Assembly: GCA_030041195.1 (NCBI GenBank)
Contig: JASHOI010000200.1
Coordinates: 1 to 12,432 of the forward strand
Source: Streptosporangiaceae bacterium
GTDB taxonomy: Bacteria > Actinomycetota > Actinomycetes > Streptosporangiales > Streptosporangiaceae
Direction of reading: 5' to 3'
DNA length: 12,432 bases
Position 1 is the first letter of the stretch. Every line of letters starts with the position of its first letter. Made by a program: the position numbers and the translations under genes. Positions 1 to 6,188 of the stretch are shown here, in pieces. The notes under the pieces are model-generated. The model made no database searches, was not told where the DNA came from, and saw only the letters and a program-made list of their open reading frames with translations.

Positions 1-582
1 GACCGCGATCCGATCACCCAGCGGTACACGGTCGGGTACGGCGCGATCTCGGTGGCCGCGGCGGTGACCGACGACACGCTGGTGCGCCGGGTCCGGCCGC
101 TGCTGACCAAGCTGGCCAGCGCGACCGGGGAGTCGGTCACGCTGGCCGTGGCCAAGCGGTTCAACCTCGTCTACGTGGACCAGGTGGATCCGCCGAACGT
201 GATGGTGCCGAACTGGCTGGACAAGCCACTGCCGCTGCACGCGACCTCCGGCGGCAAGGCGTTCCTGGCCTGGCTGGGCCCGGACGAGCGGGACGCGATC
301 CTGCCGCCGGAACTGCCGCGCTACACCCCGCACACGATCACCGACCGGGACCAGCTGGAGCGGGAGTTCGCCGAGGTCCGCCGCGTGGGCTACGCGCTCT
401 GCGCCCGGGAGTACGAGGAGTTCTCCTCCGGGGCGTCGGCCGTGGTGCTGAACACGTACCAGTACCCGATCGCGGTGATCAACGTGTGGGGCCCGGCGCC
501 GCGCAACCCGGTCAAGCGGCTGCACGAGATCGGCCGCGCCGCCACCTCGACCGCCGAAGAGGTACGCGCCCTGCTCGATTAG
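1..582 (+). CDS. IclR-family transcriptional regulator, effector-binding domain (5' truncated by window edge)
   Basis: The reading frame is open from base 1 to the TAG at 580-582, so the N-terminal winged helix-turn-helix lies outside the window; the GTG at 52 is internal. The visible 193 residues match the IclR C-terminal ligand-binding domain: the QRYTVGYGAISVAAAV segment that follows the wing, then a PLHATSGGKAFLAWL stretch, the R(Y)TPHTITD segment, RRVGYALCAREYEEFSSGASAVVLN, and the final helix with AVINVWGP. IclR proteins are dimeric or tetrameric regulators whose C-terminal domain binds small organic acids; they commonly control catabolic operons. The ligand cannot be read from the sequence. 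The carnitine-type genes 1.8 kb downstream carry IclR-like palindromic operators, so this is the best candidate regulator in the window, but two unrelated genes intervene and it might serve genes to its left instead. Confidence 0.9.
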   Translation, partial: DRDPITQRYTVGYGAISVAAAVTDDTLVRRVRPLLTKLASATGESVTLAVAKRFNLVYVDQVDPPNVMVPNWLDKPLPLHATSGGKAFLAWLGPDERDAILPPELPRYTPHTITDRDQLEREFAEVRRVGYALCAREYEEFSSGASAVVLNTYQYPIAVINVWGPAPRNPVKRLHEIGRAATSTAEEVRALLD

Positions 583-1018
583 CCCGCGTCCCGCAGCTCA
601 CCGGCCGGGTGTCCTCGCTGATGGGCTTGTGATGCTGTCTCGGCAATCCGGCCCGCCCCCTTGCTGCCGCCGGACACCGCAGGTGATCAGCACGCAGGTT
701 TGATCTTGGGTATGCGGGCTTTCCATGATCTTGGTTGATCAGTACCGCTATCCGGTATTCAGCCACCAAGATCATGGAAAGCGGGGGCTCAATCGGACCT
801 GGATTCGGATCAGCTGGCCGGCTACCTCGAGGCGCCGCATCCCGGCCGGCGGCCTCGCCGCCTGGAGTGCATTCGACCCGGTACAAATATGTTTCGATAT
901 CGCTACTGGGTGCCGCCGGGGGCCGCGACAAGAATGATCGGAGCCGTGATCGTCACGACTCGATGACACGGCGAGGGATGATCGTGCCAACGCCACCGAC
1001 CGAAGGGACATCTCCGCA
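583..1018. other. Intergenic region with a long palindrome and the leader of a secreted protein gene
   Basis: No credible gene is seen in these 436 bases; the short frames present overlap each other on both strands and lack family-like sequence. The region contains the interrupted palindrome at 718-782 (listed separately) and the short direct repeat TGATCTTGG at 701-709 and 726-734. A weak promoter candidate for the following gene is TTCGAC (872-877), 17 bases, CGATAT (895-900). AAGGGA at 1003-1008 is a ribosome-binding site 10 bases before the ATG at 1019. Confidence 0.6.
718..782. repeat. Interrupted palindrome: 18-bp perfect arms with an inner 5-bp stem
   Basis: GCTTTCCATGATCTTGGT (718-735) is the exact reverse complement of ACCAAGATCATGGAAAGC (765-782). 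The 29-base spacer itself folds through TACCG (743-747) and CGGTA (753-757) around CTATC. Arms and inner stem together would form a two-tier cruciform or RNA hairpin. No T-run follows, so it is not a classic intrinsic terminator, although it could end the IclR transcript. A dispersed palindromic repeat or a non-autonomous mobile-element remnant is the other likely reading. Confidence 0.85.
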
Positions 1019-1609
1019 ATGAGGCGCGCCAAGCTCGCAGCGATCTTATCCGTCTTAACTCTGCTCGCAATCTTCGTTCCTGCTGGGAGCGCCCAGGCTA
1101 AAACTGCGGACGCCCAGGATACGACGTACACCTGCTACCCGAACACGCCCCAGGCATTCAATGTCGCAACCAGCGACGTGGTGAACGAGCAGGTTACAAC
1201 CACACTCCCCGACGGAACGCCGATACCCGGGGGCTTCGTAGCACAGAGCGATCCGCCGTACTACCCCAGCGTGACCTCGGGGCCGCTCGTGGAAAGCTTC
1301 ACCAACGAAACAACACAGAAGACTATCGTCCGCAATGTAAGTGGGCCTAATTGGTTCACCTACGACCCAACGCCGATAGTGTCAGGCGCGCTGGCGACGG
1401 GCACCTATGTTGCGACCGGAACCACGTACCAGCTATTTGGGCCATTGAGCGAGGCGGCTCTGCACGCGGCAGGTATCTACGAGCCAACGCTCGTCTTTAC
1501 CACCGGTCTCCTCGTTATGCGTTTCGTCGTCACCGAAACGGGCGCGTACGTGACCAGCTTCTCGCTCAAGGGAACGCAGCAGAACGGCTGCGCTCTCTTG
1601 TCAGGCTGA
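1019..1609 (+). CDS. Secreted protein of unknown function with TTA codons in its signal peptide
   Basis: The 196-residue protein begins with a clear Sec signal peptide: MRRAK, a hydrophobic core (about residues 6-20), and an AQA cleavage site, giving a mature protein from about Lys28. The mature part is rich in Thr, Ser, Val, Gly and Pro, lacks further membrane helices, and looks mostly beta-structured. Its only two cysteines lie near its ends (Cys39 and Cys191), suggesting one disulfide joining the termini. I recognise no family. The start is supported by AAGGGA at 1003-1008. Codon use differs from all neighbours: TTA leucines at codons 10 and 13 (1046-1048, 1055-1057), many A/T-ending codons, and lower G+C. 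This suggests recent acquisition, and in filamentous actinomycetes TTA codons can place translation under the bldA leucyl-tRNA. A terminator follows directly. Confidence 0.8.
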   Translation: MRRAKLAAILSVLTLLAIFVPAGSAQAKTADAQDTTYTCYPNTPQAFNVATSDVVNEQVTTTLPDGTPIPGGFVAQSDPPYYPSVTSGPLVESFTNETTQKTIVRNVSGPNWFTYDPTPIVSGALATGTYVATGTTYQLFGPLSEAALHAAGIYEPTLVFTTGLLVMRFVVTETGAYVTSFSLKGTQQNGCALLSG

Positions 1610-1640
1610 TAGGCCACGATCTCTGCTGCGCCGTCCAAGG

Positions 1641-1673
1641 CAAAGGCCCGGGAGCACGTGCCCCGGGCCTTTG
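1641..1673 (+). terminator. Intrinsic terminator between convergent genes
   Basis: CAAAGGCCCGGG (1641-1652) pairs perfectly with CCCGGGCCTTTG (1662-1673), giving a 12-bp stem with a 9-base loop that contains the self-complementary GCACGTGC (1654-1661). The hairpin sits 31 bases after the stop of the secreted-protein gene and 32 bases beyond the stop of the convergent minus-strand gene, so it may serve both. The T-tract is short, as is usual in actinomycetes. Confidence 0.85.
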
Positions 1674-1705
1674 ACCTCTAGTTCCGCTGCGTGGTCCGGG
1701 TGCGG

Positions 1706-2170
1706 TCAGCGCGTATGCCGCGGACCACCGATCTCCTCTGGCGGCGATTGCGGTGCGCTATGAGGAAAGCGTCGTCCCATGGCGACCAGGGACTCGTCAA
1801 TTTGACGGCGCATCATCGGGGCAACCAGCCGGAGCAGCGAGCCGAATGCACCCTTCACCTCGACCCTCTTGACCACCCGGACACGTCCCCCGGTGACGGG
1901 CTCGAGGAAGTGGTCGAAGACCACCTTGCCTAACGGCATCGGGCATTCGGTCACAAAGCCCCGTCCGTCATCCACTTCAGTGATGGTGAACGACCCGCCC
2001 AGGTTGCCGCGCTGCTTGGCCCAGCCGGAGACGCCGGGCTGGAACGGGCCATCCAGTCGGGCGATCTCCTTGCTGACGTCCCACTCAGGCCAGCGGGCCA
2101 CGTCGGTCCAGACCTTCCAGACCTCCGCTGGGTCGGCCTCGAAGGTTGTCTCGCACTCGAACAGATGCAT
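1706..2170 (-). CDS. SRPBCC (START/polyketide-cyclase-like) family protein
   Basis: The 154-residue protein starts MHLFECETTFEADPAEVWKV, a typical opening for the helix-grip SRPBCC fold: first beta strand, then the short helix containing AEVWKVWTDVARWPEWD. The strand repeats GVSGWAKQ, GSFTITEVDD, FVTECPMP and VRVVKRVEVKG follow, and the C-terminal long helix carries RRQIDESLVAMGRRF. Members bind hydrophobic ligands in a cavity, act as cyclases or hydrolases, or serve as ligand carriers; the ligand here is unknown. The ATG at 2170 is chosen because AAGG lies 6 bases upstream and the SRPBCC fold begins there. An upstream in-frame ATG at 2284 would add 38 residues without domain character. The gene is convergent with the secreted-protein gene and divergent from the carnitine unit. 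Nothing links it to carnitine use except position. Confidence 0.85.
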   Translation of the reverse strand: MHLFECETTFEADPAEVWKVWTDVARWPEWDVSKEIARLDGPFQPGVSGWAKQRGNLGGSFTITEVDDGRGFVTECPMPLGKVVFDHFLEPVTGGRVRVVKRVEVKGAFGSLLRLVAPMMRRQIDESLVAMGRRFPHSAPQSPPEEIGGPRHTR

Positions 2171-2322
2171 GCCCGCCTTAGGGAAGCTCGTCGCCCGTCT
2201 CAAAACCGGCTTTAACCTTTCGCAACTATATGTTCGCATGCTGCCCAGACGAGCGCAGCGCAACGCGTTACGGTGGCGGGCCACACCCTGCCCACCCCCG
2301 GACCGGGCTCGCGCCGAGAGCC

Positions 2323-2350
2323 TTGACCGGTGCTCAAATGCGCTGATACT
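2323..2350 (+). promoter_or_regulatory. Candidate housekeeping promoter P1 of the BKACE-dehydrogenase unit
   Basis: TTGACC (2323-2328) and GATACT (2345-2350), 16 bases apart, resemble the TTGACA/TATAAT consensus, with the -10 keeping AT and the final T. Transcription would begin near 2357, leaving a leader of about 54 bases that contains the palindromic operator and the ribosome-binding site. This is prediction from sequence only. Confidence 0.55.
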
Positions 2351-2369
2351 CTCGCGATGGTAACAAGTC

Positions 2370-2384
2370 GTTCACATAGTGAAC
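2370..2384. promoter_or_regulatory. Palindromic operator O1, GTTCACATAGTGAAC
   Basis: GTTCAC and GTGAAC are perfect inverted 6-mers around ATA; the flanking C2369 and G2385 extend the symmetry to 17 bp. The site lies about 20 bases downstream of the predicted -10 and 26 bases before the BKACE start, a position suited to repression. A site with 13 of 15 identical bases occurs before the substrate-binding protein gene (4493-4507). Odd-length GTTC...GAAC palindromes of this size fit IclR-family operators; the identity of the regulator is inference. Confidence 0.75.
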
Positions 2385-2410
2385 GCCGTGCAGGGAGGAC
2401 GGCCGCGGCC

Positions 2411-3349
2411 ATGGCTGGCTCCAGCAAAGTCATCATCACGTGCGCACTCACCGGCTCCGGCCACACTCCGTCGATGTCCCCGTACCTGCCGTACACGATC
2501 GAGCAGGTGGTCGATCAGGGCGTCGCGGCGGCCGAGGCCGGCGCGGCCGTGCTGCACCTGCACGCCCGTGACCCCAAGGACGGCAGCCCGACCGCCGACC
2601 CGGCCATCTTCGCCGAGTACGCGCGGGGCATCAGGCAGCGCAGCGACGTCGTGATCAGCATCTCCACCGGCGGCGGCACCGGCATGACCGTCGAGGAGCG
2701 GCTCCAGGGCGTGCTCAAGCTCAAGCCCGAGCTGTGCACGCTGAACCTCGGCACGATGAACTACGGCAGCTTCCCGATGATCGACCGGTACCGGGGCACG
2801 TTCCGGTACGACTGGGAGGAGCCGTACCTGGAGAGCACCCGCGCCGAGCCGTTCGTCAGCACCTACGCCGACATCGAGTACATGCTCAAGGTGGTCGGGC
2901 CGGAGACCGGCACCAGGTTCGAGGCCGAGGCCTACGACACCTCGCACCTGTACACGCTGGCCTATTACCTGGACAAGGGCATGGTCGAGCCGCCGGTCTT
3001 CATCCAGACCATCTTCGGCACGATGGGCGGCATCGGACCGGACGTCGACCACATCGTGCACATGAAACGGACCGCCGACCGGCTGCTCGGCGACGCCTAC
3101 GAGTGGTCCACGCTGGGGGCCGGGCGCTACCAGATGGGCATCGTGACCGCCGCGGCCATCATGGGCTCGCACGTCAGGGTCGGCCTGGAGGACAGCCTCT
3201 ACCTCGGCAAGGGCCAGATCGCGGAGTCCAACGCGGACCAGGTCAGCAAGATCCGCGGCATCCTCGAGGCGCTGTCGCTGGAGATCGCGACCCCGGCCGA
3301 GGCGCGAGAGACGCTGGGGCTCAAGGGCCTGGACAACGTCGGGTACTGA
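2411..3349 (+). CDS. Beta-keto acid cleavage enzyme (BKACE), probably 3-dehydrocarnitine:acetyl-CoA type
   Basis: The 312-residue protein is a BKACE/DUF849 member (TIM barrel). BKACEs condense a beta-keto acid with acetyl-CoA, giving acetoacetate and a new acyl-CoA. With 3-dehydrocarnitine the product is betainyl-CoA. Visible family marks are KVIITCALTGSGHTP near the N-terminus, the zinc-binding His-Leu-His at residues 49-51 within LHLHARDPKDG, the STGGGTGM loop (about 85-92), LNLGTMNYG (111-119) and the zinc ligand Glu260 in VRVGLEDS. The ATG at 2411 is chosen because GGGAGGA lies 11 bases upstream and because the earlier in-frame ATG (2330) would lie upstream of the predicted transcription start. 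Substrate is inferred from the neighbours: L-carnitine dehydrogenase follows after 87 bases and a thioesterase and CaiD lie in the next unit. Family assignment is firm, substrate assignment moderate to good. Confidence 0.92.
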   Translation: MAGSSKVIITCALTGSGHTPSMSPYLPYTIEQVVDQGVAAAEAGAAVLHLHARDPKDGSPTADPAIFAEYARGIRQRSDVVISISTGGGTGMTVEERLQGVLKLKPELCTLNLGTMNYGSFPMIDRYRGTFRYDWEEPYLESTRAEPFVSTYADIEYMLKVVGPETGTRFEAEAYDTSHLYTLAYYLDKGMVEPPVFIQTIFGTMGGIGPDVDHIVHMKRTADRLLGDAYEWSTLGAGRYQMGIVTAAAIMGSHVRVGLEDSLYLGKGQIAESNADQVSKIRGILEALSLEIATPAEARETLGLKGLDNVGY

Positions 3350-3436
3350 CGAGCGTCCTGGCGGGCAGCCCCGCCGTAACGGGGGCCGGCGGGGCCGGCC
3401 ATTCCCTCGCCATGCGGACGATCCCGAGGAGGAACG
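3350..3436 (+). other. Short GC-rich gap with two potential hairpins
   Basis: The 87-base gap between the BKACE and dehydrogenase genes contains GGCGGG/CCCGCC (3360-3365 with 3370-3375) and GGCCGGC/GCCGGCC (3384-3390 with 3394-3400). Neither is followed by a T-run, so they look like possible mRNA-stability or partial-attenuation structures rather than a full stop. In DNA this rich in G and C such stems also arise by chance. The gap ends with the dehydrogenase ribosome-binding site GAGGAGGAA (3426-3434). Confidence 0.3.
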
Positions 3437-4420
3437 GTGGCGGCTGTGGAACCGGGCCAGGTGAGCCGGGTCGGAATCGTCGGCGCCGGGGTGATCGGCG
3501 GCGGCTGGGCGCTGCACTATCTGCGCATGGGTCTGGACGTCGACGTCTACGACCCCGCGCCGGGCGCCCAGCGCGACCTGCTCCGGATGCTCGACGAGAC
3601 CTGGCCGCTGCTCGAGCGGATGGGGCTGCGCCCGGGCGCCGGCCCGGACCGGCTCGGCTTCCACTCCGACCTGGCCGCCGCGGTCCGCGACGCGGACGTG
3701 GTGCAGGAGAACTCGCCGGAAGACGGCACGCTGAAGCGGGGCGTGATCGCCGCGATCGACCGCGCGGCGCGCGCCGACGCGGTGATCGCGTCGAGCACCT
3801 CGGGGTTCGCGATGACGATGCTGCAGGGCGGCTGCACCCGGCCGGAGCGATGCGTGGTGGGCCACCCGTTCAACCCGCCCTACCTGATCCCGCTGGTCGA
3901 GGTCGTCGGCGGGGAGCGCACCGACCCGGCCGCGGTGCGCTGGCTGGCGGATTTCTACGCCGCCGTTGGCAAGCGGCCGCTGCGCCTGTCCAGGGAGCTG
4001 TCCGGCTTCGTCGGCAACCGGCTGCAGGAGGCCATGTGGCGCGAGGCGCTGCACATGGTCGCCGCTGGCGAGGCCACGGTCGGCGAGATCGACGAGGCGA
4101 TCGCGTACGGGCCCGGGCTGCGCTGGGCGCTGATGGGACCGTGCCTGACCTTCCACCTGGCCGGCGGCAGCGAGGGGATGGCGCACATGCTCGACCACTT
4201 CGGCGCCGCCCTGCTCGAGCCGTGGACCCGGCTGGAGGCGCCGCCGCTGACCCCGGAGCTTCGCGAGCGGATGGTCGCTGGCTGCCTGGAGGAGGCCGGC
4301 GGCCGGTCCGTCGCCGAGCTCGAGCGGAGGCGGGACGAGTTCCTGGCCGAACTGCTCGGCCTCGTCGAGCGGTATTCGATCGGCGCGGCGCCGCAGCCCG
4401 AGCCGGACGTGGTCCATTGA
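3437..4420 (+). CDS. lcdH: L-carnitine 3-dehydrogenase (NAD-dependent)
   Basis: This cytoplasmic enzyme of 327 residues should oxidise L-carnitine to 3-dehydrocarnitine with NAD+, the substrate for the BKACE encoded just upstream. It has the 3-hydroxyacyl-CoA dehydrogenase fold: Rossmann motif GAGVIG (16-21), the SSTSG loop (119-123), HPFNP (143-147) with the catalytic His143 and its partner Glu155 in PLVEV, GFVGNRL (190-196), then the helical C-terminal domain. Resemblance to characterised Pseudomonas carnitine dehydrogenases (about 320 residues) is close in the diagnostic C-terminal stretches GLRWALMG, LAGGSEGMAHM and RSVAELERRRDEFL, recalled from memory rather than aligned. The GTG start sits 4 bases after AGGAGG, slightly tight; an in-frame GTG at 3446 is the alternative. 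In some proteobacteria this enzyme is fused to a betainyl-CoA thioesterase; here the thioesterase is a separate gene at 9973. Confidence 0.92.
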   Translation: MAAVEPGQVSRVGIVGAGVIGGGWALHYLRMGLDVDVYDPAPGAQRDLLRMLDETWPLLERMGLRPGAGPDRLGFHSDLAAAVRDADVVQENSPEDGTLKRGVIAAIDRAARADAVIASSTSGFAMTMLQGGCTRPERCVVGHPFNPPYLIPLVEVVGGERTDPAAVRWLADFYAAVGKRPLRLSRELSGFVGNRLQEAMWREALHMVAAGEATVGEIDEAIAYGPGLRWALMGPCLTFHLAGGSEGMAHMLDHFGAALLEPWTRLEAPPLTPELRERMVAGCLEEAGGRSVAELERRRDEFLAELLGLVERYSIGAAPQPEPDVVH

Positions 4421-4446
4421 CGAGCGGACCTGGTCTATTGACTTTG
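4405..4446. repeat. Imperfect 21-bp tandem duplication across the dehydrogenase stop codon
   Basis: GGACGTGGTCCATTGAC (4405-4421) recurs as GGACCTGGTCTATTGAC (4426-4442), 15 of 17 bases identical, with a 21-base period. The first copy contains the TGA stop of the dehydrogenase gene (4418-4420). The second supplies the TTGACT that serves as the -35 candidate of the next promoter. Confidence 0.7.
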
Positions 4447-4467
4447 CTTCAGAGCGCTATTTACACT
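4438..4467 (+). promoter_or_regulatory. Candidate promoter P2 of the transporter-catabolic unit
   Basis: TTGACT (4438-4443) and TACACT (4462-4467), 18 bases apart, form a sigma-70-like promoter in the 152-base gap before the substrate-binding protein gene. A second -10 candidate, CATAAT (4478-4483), has no good -35. Either would place the palindrome at 4493-4507 at or just downstream of the transcription start. The local A/T richness stands out from the surrounding genes and supports a real promoter region. Confidence 0.5.
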
Positions 4468-4492
4468 CCCGTTACCACATAATGCACGCATT

Positions 4493-4507
4493 GTTCATAT
4501 CGTGAAC
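4493..4507. promoter_or_regulatory. Palindromic operator O2, GTTCATATCGTGAAC
   Basis: GTTCA and TGAAC are inverted around TATCG. The site matches operator O1 (2370-2384) at 13 of 15 positions and is likewise placed between a promoter and the first gene of a unit. Two near-identical palindromes at the heads of two units of one apparent pathway strongly suggest one shared regulator. Confidence 0.75.
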
Positions 4508-4572
4508 CATTAATCGGGTGGTGCCGCAACGCCCGAACCGGACTCGGCCTCCTCCGCAGTCGGGAGCGGACA

Positions 4573-6144
4573 ATGGATCTCAGCCGAAGAGAGTTCGTGA
4601 AGACGGCTGTGGCCGGGTCGTTCGCCGCGGGGACGGCGGGCCTGCTCAGCGGGTGCGGCATCTCGGCGGCACCGACAGCCTCCTCGGCCCCGGTGGCCAG
4701 CGGGCCGCCGCGGCGGGGCGGGATGCTGCGCGCGGCGATCACCGGCGGGTCCACCGCGGATACCCTCGACCCGCTGGACGCGATCACGAACGCCGACTTC
4801 TCCAGGGTGGACAACCTGTATGAGCCGCTGGTCGGCCTCACCCCGGACGCCCAGGCGGTGCTCGTGCTCGCCGACGAGGTCACGCCCAACGCGACCGCGA
4901 CCGAGTGGACGGTGCGGCTGAAGTCCGGGATCACCTTCCACAACGGCAAGGACCTGACCGCGGACGACGTCATCTACACGTTCCAGACGATCATGAACCC
5001 GAAGGCGCCGGCGGCCGCGGCGGCCGGGCTGTCGTCGATCGACGCCGGCGGCATGACCAAGCTGGACTCGCTGACGGTGCGGATACCGTGCACGACGCCG
5101 TTCGCGTCGCTGTACGAGGCGCTGGCGATTCCCGGCTACTCCGACGTGATCCCGGTCGGCTACAACCCCGCGGCCCCGGTCGGCACCGGCGCGTTCAAGC
5201 TGCAGAGCTTCACGCCGGGCACGCAGAGCACGTTCGTCCGCTACGACGGGTACTGGCAGACCGGCCTGCCCTACCTCGACGAGGTCGTGATCACCGACTA
5301 CAGCGACGCCACCAGCCAGGTGAACGCGCTGCTCGCCGGGCAGGTGGACGTCGTCAACCTGCTGTCGGCCGACGTGATCGCCGTGGTGGAGAGCCAGGGC
5401 AAGAAGATCCTGATCTCCGATGGCGGCGGCTGGAACCCGTTCACGATGCGGGTGGACGTCGCGCCGTTCAACGACGTGCGGGTGCGGCAGGCGATGCGGC
5501 TGATCATCGACCGCCCGCAGATGATGGAGATCCTGTTCGGCGGCACCGGGACGCTCGGGAACGACGTGTTCGGCATCTGGGCTCCCGAGTACGACCACGC
5601 GCTGCCGCAGCGGCACCAGGACATCGACCAGGCCAAGTTCCTGCTGAAGGCGGCCGGGCACGAGGACCTCACGGTCCAGCTGGTCACCTCGGACATCGGC
5701 CAGGCCACGGTTCAGGCCGCCGAGGTGCTCGCGCAGCAGGCCTCGGCGGCCGGGATGAACGTCAACGTCAGCGACGTCACCGTCAACGATTTCTACGGAC
5801 CCGGCTACCTGAAATGGGTCTTCGCGCAGGACTACTGGTACTACAACTTCTACCTGCCCCAGGTCTCGCTGGCCACGCTGCCGACCGCCCCGTTCAACGA
5901 GACGCACTTCGACAACCCCGCCTACGACAAGCTCTACCAGGAAGCGATCGCAACGATCGACGAGGCAAAGCGCCGTGAGCTCTGCTTCGAGATGCAGCGC
6001 ATCGACTACACCGAGGGCGGGCTGATCATCCCGTTCTTCCCACCGGTCATCGACGGGTACGGCGCGAACGTCCACGGCCTTGTCCCGTCGAAGGGAGGGC
6101 TGTCCCTCAACGCTTACGACTTCAAGCGGCTCTGGCTGTCGTGA
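4573..6144 (+). CDS. Tat-exported lipoprotein, ABC transporter family-5 (Dpp/Opp-type) substrate-binding protein
   Basis: The 523-residue protein should capture the transported substrate outside the membrane and deliver it to the permeases encoded next. Residues 4-10 (SRREFVK) are a twin-arginine motif, followed by a hydrophobic stretch and a lipobox LLSGC, with Cys28 as the lipidated residue. The mature part has the family-5 layout: RGGMLRAAI, YEPLVGLTPD, the LKSGITFHNGKDLTADDVIYTF signature (about 115-136), GTGAFKLQSF, the hinge region with FNDVRVRQAMRLIIDR, and a C-terminal lobe ending SLNAYDFKRLWLS. GGGAG (4562-4566) lies 6 bases before the ATG. Family-5 proteins bind peptides, nickel complexes, opines and other small organics, so the specificity must come from context, which here suggests carnitine-like betaines. 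An unusual aromatic run at residues 421-427 (Y-W-Y-Y-N-F-Y) could line such a site. Confidence 0.9.
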   Translation: MDLSRREFVKTAVAGSFAAGTAGLLSGCGISAAPTASSAPVASGPPRRGGMLRAAITGGSTADTLDPLDAITNADFSRVDNLYEPLVGLTPDAQAVLVLADEVTPNATATEWTVRLKSGITFHNGKDLTADDVIYTFQTIMNPKAPAAAAAGLSSIDAGGMTKLDSLTVRIPCTTPFASLYEALAIPGYSDVIPVGYNPAAPVGTGAFKLQSFTPGTQSTFVRYDGYWQTGLPYLDEVVITDYSDATSQVNALLAGQVDVVNLLSADVIAVVESQGKKILISDGGGWNPFTMRVDVAPFNDVRVRQAMRLIIDRPQMMEILFGGTGTLGNDVFGIWAPEYDHALPQRHQDIDQAKFLLKAAGHEDLTVQLVTSDIGQATVQAAEVLAQQASAAGMNVNVSDVTVNDFYGPGYLKWVFAQDYWYYNFYLPQVSLATLPTAPFNETHFDNPAYDKLYQEAIATIDEAKRRELCFEMQRIDYTEGGLIIPFFPPVIDGYGANVHGLVPSKGGLSLNAYDFKRLWLS

Positions 6145-6188
6145 CGCACGCCGGCCCCGAGCCGCCGCGCACGGAAGGAACCCTCGGC

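Larger units (their letters stand above)
2171..2410. promoter_or_regulatory. Divergent promoter region between the SRPBCC gene and the BKACE gene
   Basis: This 240-base spacer holds no gene. On the minus strand TATAGT (2230-2225) is a good -10 candidate for the SRPBCC gene, about 54 bases before its ATG; no convincing -35 is seen. On the plus strand lie a sigma-70-like promoter (2323-2350), a perfect 15-bp palindrome (2370-2384) and a strong ribosome-binding site (GGGAGGA, 2393-2399), each belonging to the BKACE gene. Confidence 0.6.

Noticed and set aside
725..1131. Several short open frames on both strands around the palindrome and the secreted-protein leader
   Set aside because: They overlap one another, run through the palindrome, lack ribosome-binding sites and resemble no family.
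2171..2284. N-terminal extension of the SRPBCC gene from an ATG at 2284
   Set aside because: The extension (38 residues) is Arg/Cys-rich, outside the fold, and covers the likely minus-strand promoter; the ATG at 2170 has AAGG at proper distance.
2330..2410. Earlier in-frame ATG for the BKACE gene
   Set aside because: It lies between the predicted -35 and -10 and upstream of the transcription start, and adds 27 residues without family character; the ATG at 2411 has a good ribosome-binding site.
3360..3400. Possible terminator between the BKACE and dehydrogenase genes
   Set aside because: The two GC stems have no following T-run and the genes belong to one pathway, so a complete stop is unlikely; recorded only as a low-confidence structured gap.
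2372..4417. 681-codon open frame on the minus strand across the BKACE and dehydrogenase genes
   Set aside because: Shadow of two well-supported plus-strand genes; composition is Arg/His/Gly-rich without family motifs, as expected from antisense of high-G+C codons.
4510..6075. 521-codon open frame on the minus strand opposite the substrate-binding protein gene
   Set aside because: Antisense shadow with Arg/Val/Asp-rich low-complexity sequence and no recognisable domain.
6141..6188. GTG start overlapping the SBP stop for the DppB-type permease
   Set aside because: The ATG at 6189 has GGAAGGAA 8 bases upstream; the extra 16 residues are Pro/Gly/Thr-rich and not family-like. Coupling by GTGA overlap remains possible.
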